Of a stretch of 64,000 nucleotides of DNA, positions 62,079-64,000 are shown piece after piece; positions within the stretch are counted from its first letter, which is position 1; every line of letters starts with the position of its first letter. A program made the position numbers and the translations under genes. The notes under the pieces were generated by a model. It was not told the origin of the DNA and did not search any database. It saw only the letters and a list, made by a program, of their open reading frames with translations. Source of the stretch: Streptomyces sp. NBC_00273 (GTDB lineage: Bacteria; Actinomycetota; Actinomycetes; Streptomycetales; Streptomycetaceae); contig NZ_CP108067.1 of assembly GCF_036178145.1 (NCBI RefSeq), forward strand, positions 6,089,501 to 6,153,500, written 5' to 3'.

Positions 62079-62207
62079 GCGCGCTCGTCCTGCGGGGACA
62101 CTCCACCGTGTCCCCACCCCACGGCAAGGCTCCGACAGTGGCCCCGAAGCCGCCCCGACGCGTGGGGAGCGGGGACGGTGAGGGGTGTCCCCGCAGGACG
62201 AGCGCGC
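62079..62207. repeat. Long inverted repeat with perfect 23-bp arms
   Basis: GCGCGCTCGTCCTGCGGGGA(CAC) at 62079-62101 pairs with the reverse complement at 62185-62207, perfect over 23 bases. Inner segments ACCGT..CCCC / GGGGACGGT extend the stem imperfectly. Function unknown; may be a MITE-like or terminator-like palindrome. Confidence 0.8.
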
Positions 62208-62339
62208 GACCGCTGGGTACTGCCGAGACATACCCGCACGCGCCGAGCCGAGGAGATACCCCTGTCCGGCCCCGCGCACCGGCCCGCACCACGCCCGGAT
62301 CCCGGCCCACAGCACGACCCGGACCCGCCCGGGCGCGTA

Positions 62340-62446
62340 CCCCGGGCTATCACTGACCACCCGCGGGAGCGGACCGGCCCGTAGGGCAGGGGTACCCGGG
62401 GCCGCGCCCCGGGTTGTCATCGTCGCCCCCGCGGGAGCGGACTGGC
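62340..62446. repeat. Duplicated 40-base block
   Basis: Two similar units, 62340-62378 and 62407-62446, share CCCCGGG, a TCA motif and an exact CCCGCGGGAGCGGAC. They lie 67-68 bases apart and suggest a local duplication in this gap. Confidence 0.6.
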
Positions 62447-62526
62447 GTGGCGGGAACTCCTCGTCCCGCCCAGGAGTCGGATGCTATGCAGACAAAACCG
62501 GCGCCCCCGGGGGAAGGCAGGAGCAC

Positions 62527-63846
62527 GTGGAGAACCGCAGCACCACCGGAGGTACCGCACCACCGCCACCCACCCGCGGCGCGTTCGTGTTCAGCGCCGC
62601 CGACGAGGAGCGCCGCCGCGGGGTCCGCCGGATGAAGGCCACCGCGACCGGGCTGCTGATCCTGGTCGCGCTGGTCTACGTACTGGCCAAGTACGCCCAG
62701 CACGCCTGGGGCGCGGGCGGCTGGGCCGCGTACGTCGCCGCCGCGGCCGAGGCCGGCATGGTCGGCGCGCTCGCGGACTGGTTCGCCGTGACCGCCCTCT
62801 TCCGGCGCCCGCTCGGCCTGCCCATCCCGCACACCGCGATCATCCCGACCAAGAAGGACCAGCTCGGCGTCACCCTGGGCGAGTTCGTCGGGGAGAACTT
62901 CCTCTCCGCCGACGTGGTCCGGGCCCGGCTCCACGCCCTCGGCATCGGCGGCCGGCTCGGTTCCTGGCTCGCCGAGCCCGAGCACGCCGACCGGGTCACG
63001 GCCGAGCTTGCGGCCGCCCTGCGCGGCGCGCTCACCGTGCTGCGCGACTCCGACGTGCAGGCCGTCGTGGGCGAGGCCATCACCCGGCGCGCCGAGACCG
63101 CCGAGATCGCGCCGGGCATCGGCAAGACCCTGGGGCGGGTGGTCGAGGACGGCGGCCACCGCCGCGCCGTCGACCTCATCTGCGCCAAGGCCCACGACTG
63201 GCTCGTCACGCACGGGGCCTCGATCACGGACGCGGTCCAGGGCGGCGCTCCGGGCTGGACCCCGCGGTTCGTGGACCGCAAGGTGGGCGAGCGCGTCTAC
63301 AAGGAGCTGCTGCGCTTCGTCACGGAGATGCGGGACATGCCCGAGCATCCGGCGCGCGGGGCGGTGGACCGCTTCCTGACGGACTTCGCGGCCGATCTCC
63401 AGTCGGACACGGAGACCCGCGCGAAGGTGGAGCGGCTCAAGTCCGAGATCCTGGCGCGCGACGAGGTCCAGGACGTCATCGCCTCCGCCTGGTCGGCGAT
63501 CCGGTCGATGATCATCTCGGCGGCGGAGGACGAGCAGAGCGAGCTGCGCCTGCGGGTCCGCGCCTCGCTGATCTCCTTCGGTGCGCGGCTGGCCACCGAC
63601 GGCCGCCTGCAGGCGAAGGTCGAGGGATGGATCGAGGGCGCGGTCGTCTACGTCGTCACCACCTACCGGACCGAGATCACCTCGCTGATCACGGACACGG
63701 TGGCGGGCTGGGACGCCGAGCACACCTCCCGCAAGATCGAGGCCCACATCGGCCGTGACCTGCAGTTCATCCGAATCAACGGCACGGTGGTCGGCGCCCT
63801 GGCGGGCCTGCTGATCTATACGGTGTCCCGTGCCTTCGGGGCGTAG
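62527..63846 (+). CDS. DUF445 membrane protein
   Basis: A 439-residue protein with two N-terminal membrane helices (TGLLILVALVYVLAKYAQHAW; VAAAAEAGMVGALADWFAVTALF). The DUF445 hallmark FRRPLGLPIPHTAIIPTKKDQLG follows (split across motifs), then a long helical middle, and a C-terminal hydrophobic segment TVVGALAGLLIYTVSRAF. GTG at 62527 follows GGAG. Role in the envelope unknown. Overlaps the edge gene fragment on the other strand by 31 bases. Confidence 0.85.
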   Translation: MENRSTTGGTAPPPPTRGAFVFSAADEERRRGVRRMKATATGLLILVALVYVLAKYAQHAWGAGGWAAYVAAAAEAGMVGALADWFAVTALFRRPLGLPIPHTAIIPTKKDQLGVTLGEFVGENFLSADVVRARLHALGIGGRLGSWLAEPEHADRVTAELAAALRGALTVLRDSDVQAVVGEAITRRAETAEIAPGIGKTLGRVVEDGGHRRAVDLICAKAHDWLVTHGASITDAVQGGAPGWTPRFVDRKVGERVYKELLRFVTEMRDMPEHPARGAVDRFLTDFAADLQSDTETRAKVERLKSEILARDEVQDVIASAWSAIRSMIISAAEDEQSELRLRVRASLISFGARLATDGRLQAKVEGWIEGAVVYVVTTYRTEITSLITDTVAGWDAEHTSRKIEAHIGRDLQFIRINGTVVGALAGLLIYTVSRAFGA

Positions 63847-64000
63847 GGCGGCGGGAGCGGCAGTTCCAGCTGGGCGTGTCCGCGGGTGGTGACCTGCGGG
63901 GGCGCGGGGCGGGCGGCGCCCAGTACCAGGAGGGCGCGCAGGGCGGCGATCACGTCCGCCGGTCTGTCGCGCAGGATCCCGGGGGTCGTGCTGGCCACCA
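63816..64000 (-). CDS. C-terminal fragment of a gene truncated by the window edge
   Basis: The open frame runs from the window end to a stop at 63816. The visible residues include ILRDRPADVIAALRALLVLG and end ELPLPPPYAPKARDTV. Its real start lies outside the window. No family was recognised. It overlaps the DUF445 gene end by 31 bases, so the frame could also be spurious. Confidence 0.4.
   Translation of the reverse strand, partial: VASTTPGILRDRPADVIAALRALLVLGAARPAPPQVTTRGHAQLELPLPPPYAPKARDTV

Larger units (their letters stand above)
61898..62526. other. Repeat-rich intergenic region
   Basis: About 630 bases without a gene I can support. It holds one copy of the conserved 24-mer repeat (61956-62001), a long imperfect hairpin with a perfect 23-bp arm (62079-62207), and a partially duplicated block (62340-62446). 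Confidence 0.6.

Overview
The window is chromosomal DNA from a Streptomyces or close relative. The evidence is very high GC with strong third-position bias, many GTG starts, an SsgA-like sporulation protein, DasR-type operators in front of GlcNAc PTS genes, ClpS, HU, and a gene order that (from memory) follows the S. coelicolor core block from about SCO2951 down to about SCO2899. Nearly everything is conserved core genome. Departures are a 24.4 kb miniature inverted-repeat element, a decayed TnpB gene at 40.2-41.4 kb, an HNH endonuclease pair beside an odd tRNA at 52.6-53.8 kb, and several intergenic palindromic repeats.

Layout. 0.1-6.9 kb: malic enzyme, HU protein, MurA, YqgE-like protein, small zinc-ribbon protein, GH20 hexosaminidase. 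7.2-12.5 kb: three-subunit molybdenum hydroxylase (FAD, 2Fe-2S, Moco); the Fe-S subunit carries a disordered extension of about 490 residues. 12.5-15.8 kb: type VII secretion-like trio (helical protein, WXG100-type protein, membrane-anchored mycosin) with no secretion machinery beside it. 15.9-22.1 kb: small secreted protein, tRNA-Cys, MFS exporter, RHH-Doc toxin-antitoxin pair, DEAH helicase, IclR regulator. 22.3-28.7 kb: Lon-like membrane protease, MFS exporter and ArsR regulator separated by the miniature element, then the tyrosine-catabolism pair (Lrp-type regulator divergent from 4-hydroxyphenylpyruvate dioxygenase) and a TPR protein. 28.8-37.1 kb: FAD-linked oxidase, SsgG-like protein, two RDD membrane proteins, secreted M6 metalloprotease. 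37.1-40.2 kb: NAD salvage (pncA, pncB), clpS and a DUF2017 gene.

41.8-45.3 kb: amino-acid permease, then the sulfur-carrier cysteine pathway (JAMM protease, CysO, CysM) with a 35-codon leader peptide before cysO. 45.5-47.2 kb: DUF488 and PemK-like pair, metallo-beta-lactamase-fold hydrolase. 47.3-50.6 kb: GlcNAc PTS (nagE2, nagE1, nagF) with three DasR-type sites. 50.7-52.6 kb: rph, small lipoprotein, rdgB, type-I tRNA with a UAG anticodon. 52.7-55.7 kb: two HNH genes, bcp, DUF3618, GroES-like protein, and sugE behind a guanidine-III riboswitch. 55.7-63.8 kb: bifunctional penicillin-binding protein, three-gene ABC exporter, DUF1707 protein, repeat-rich gap, DUF445 protein, and an edge fragment.

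Functional links: GlcNAc uptake (nag genes) and the hexosaminidase bear on chitin or peptidoglycan amino-sugar use. The hpdA, hppD and IclR (hpdR-like) genes form a tyrosine-degradation circuit. mec, cysO and cysM make cysteine from O-phosphoserine. Intergenic hairpins separate most convergent genes. No rRNA, CRISPR array, prophage or complete insertion sequence is visible.
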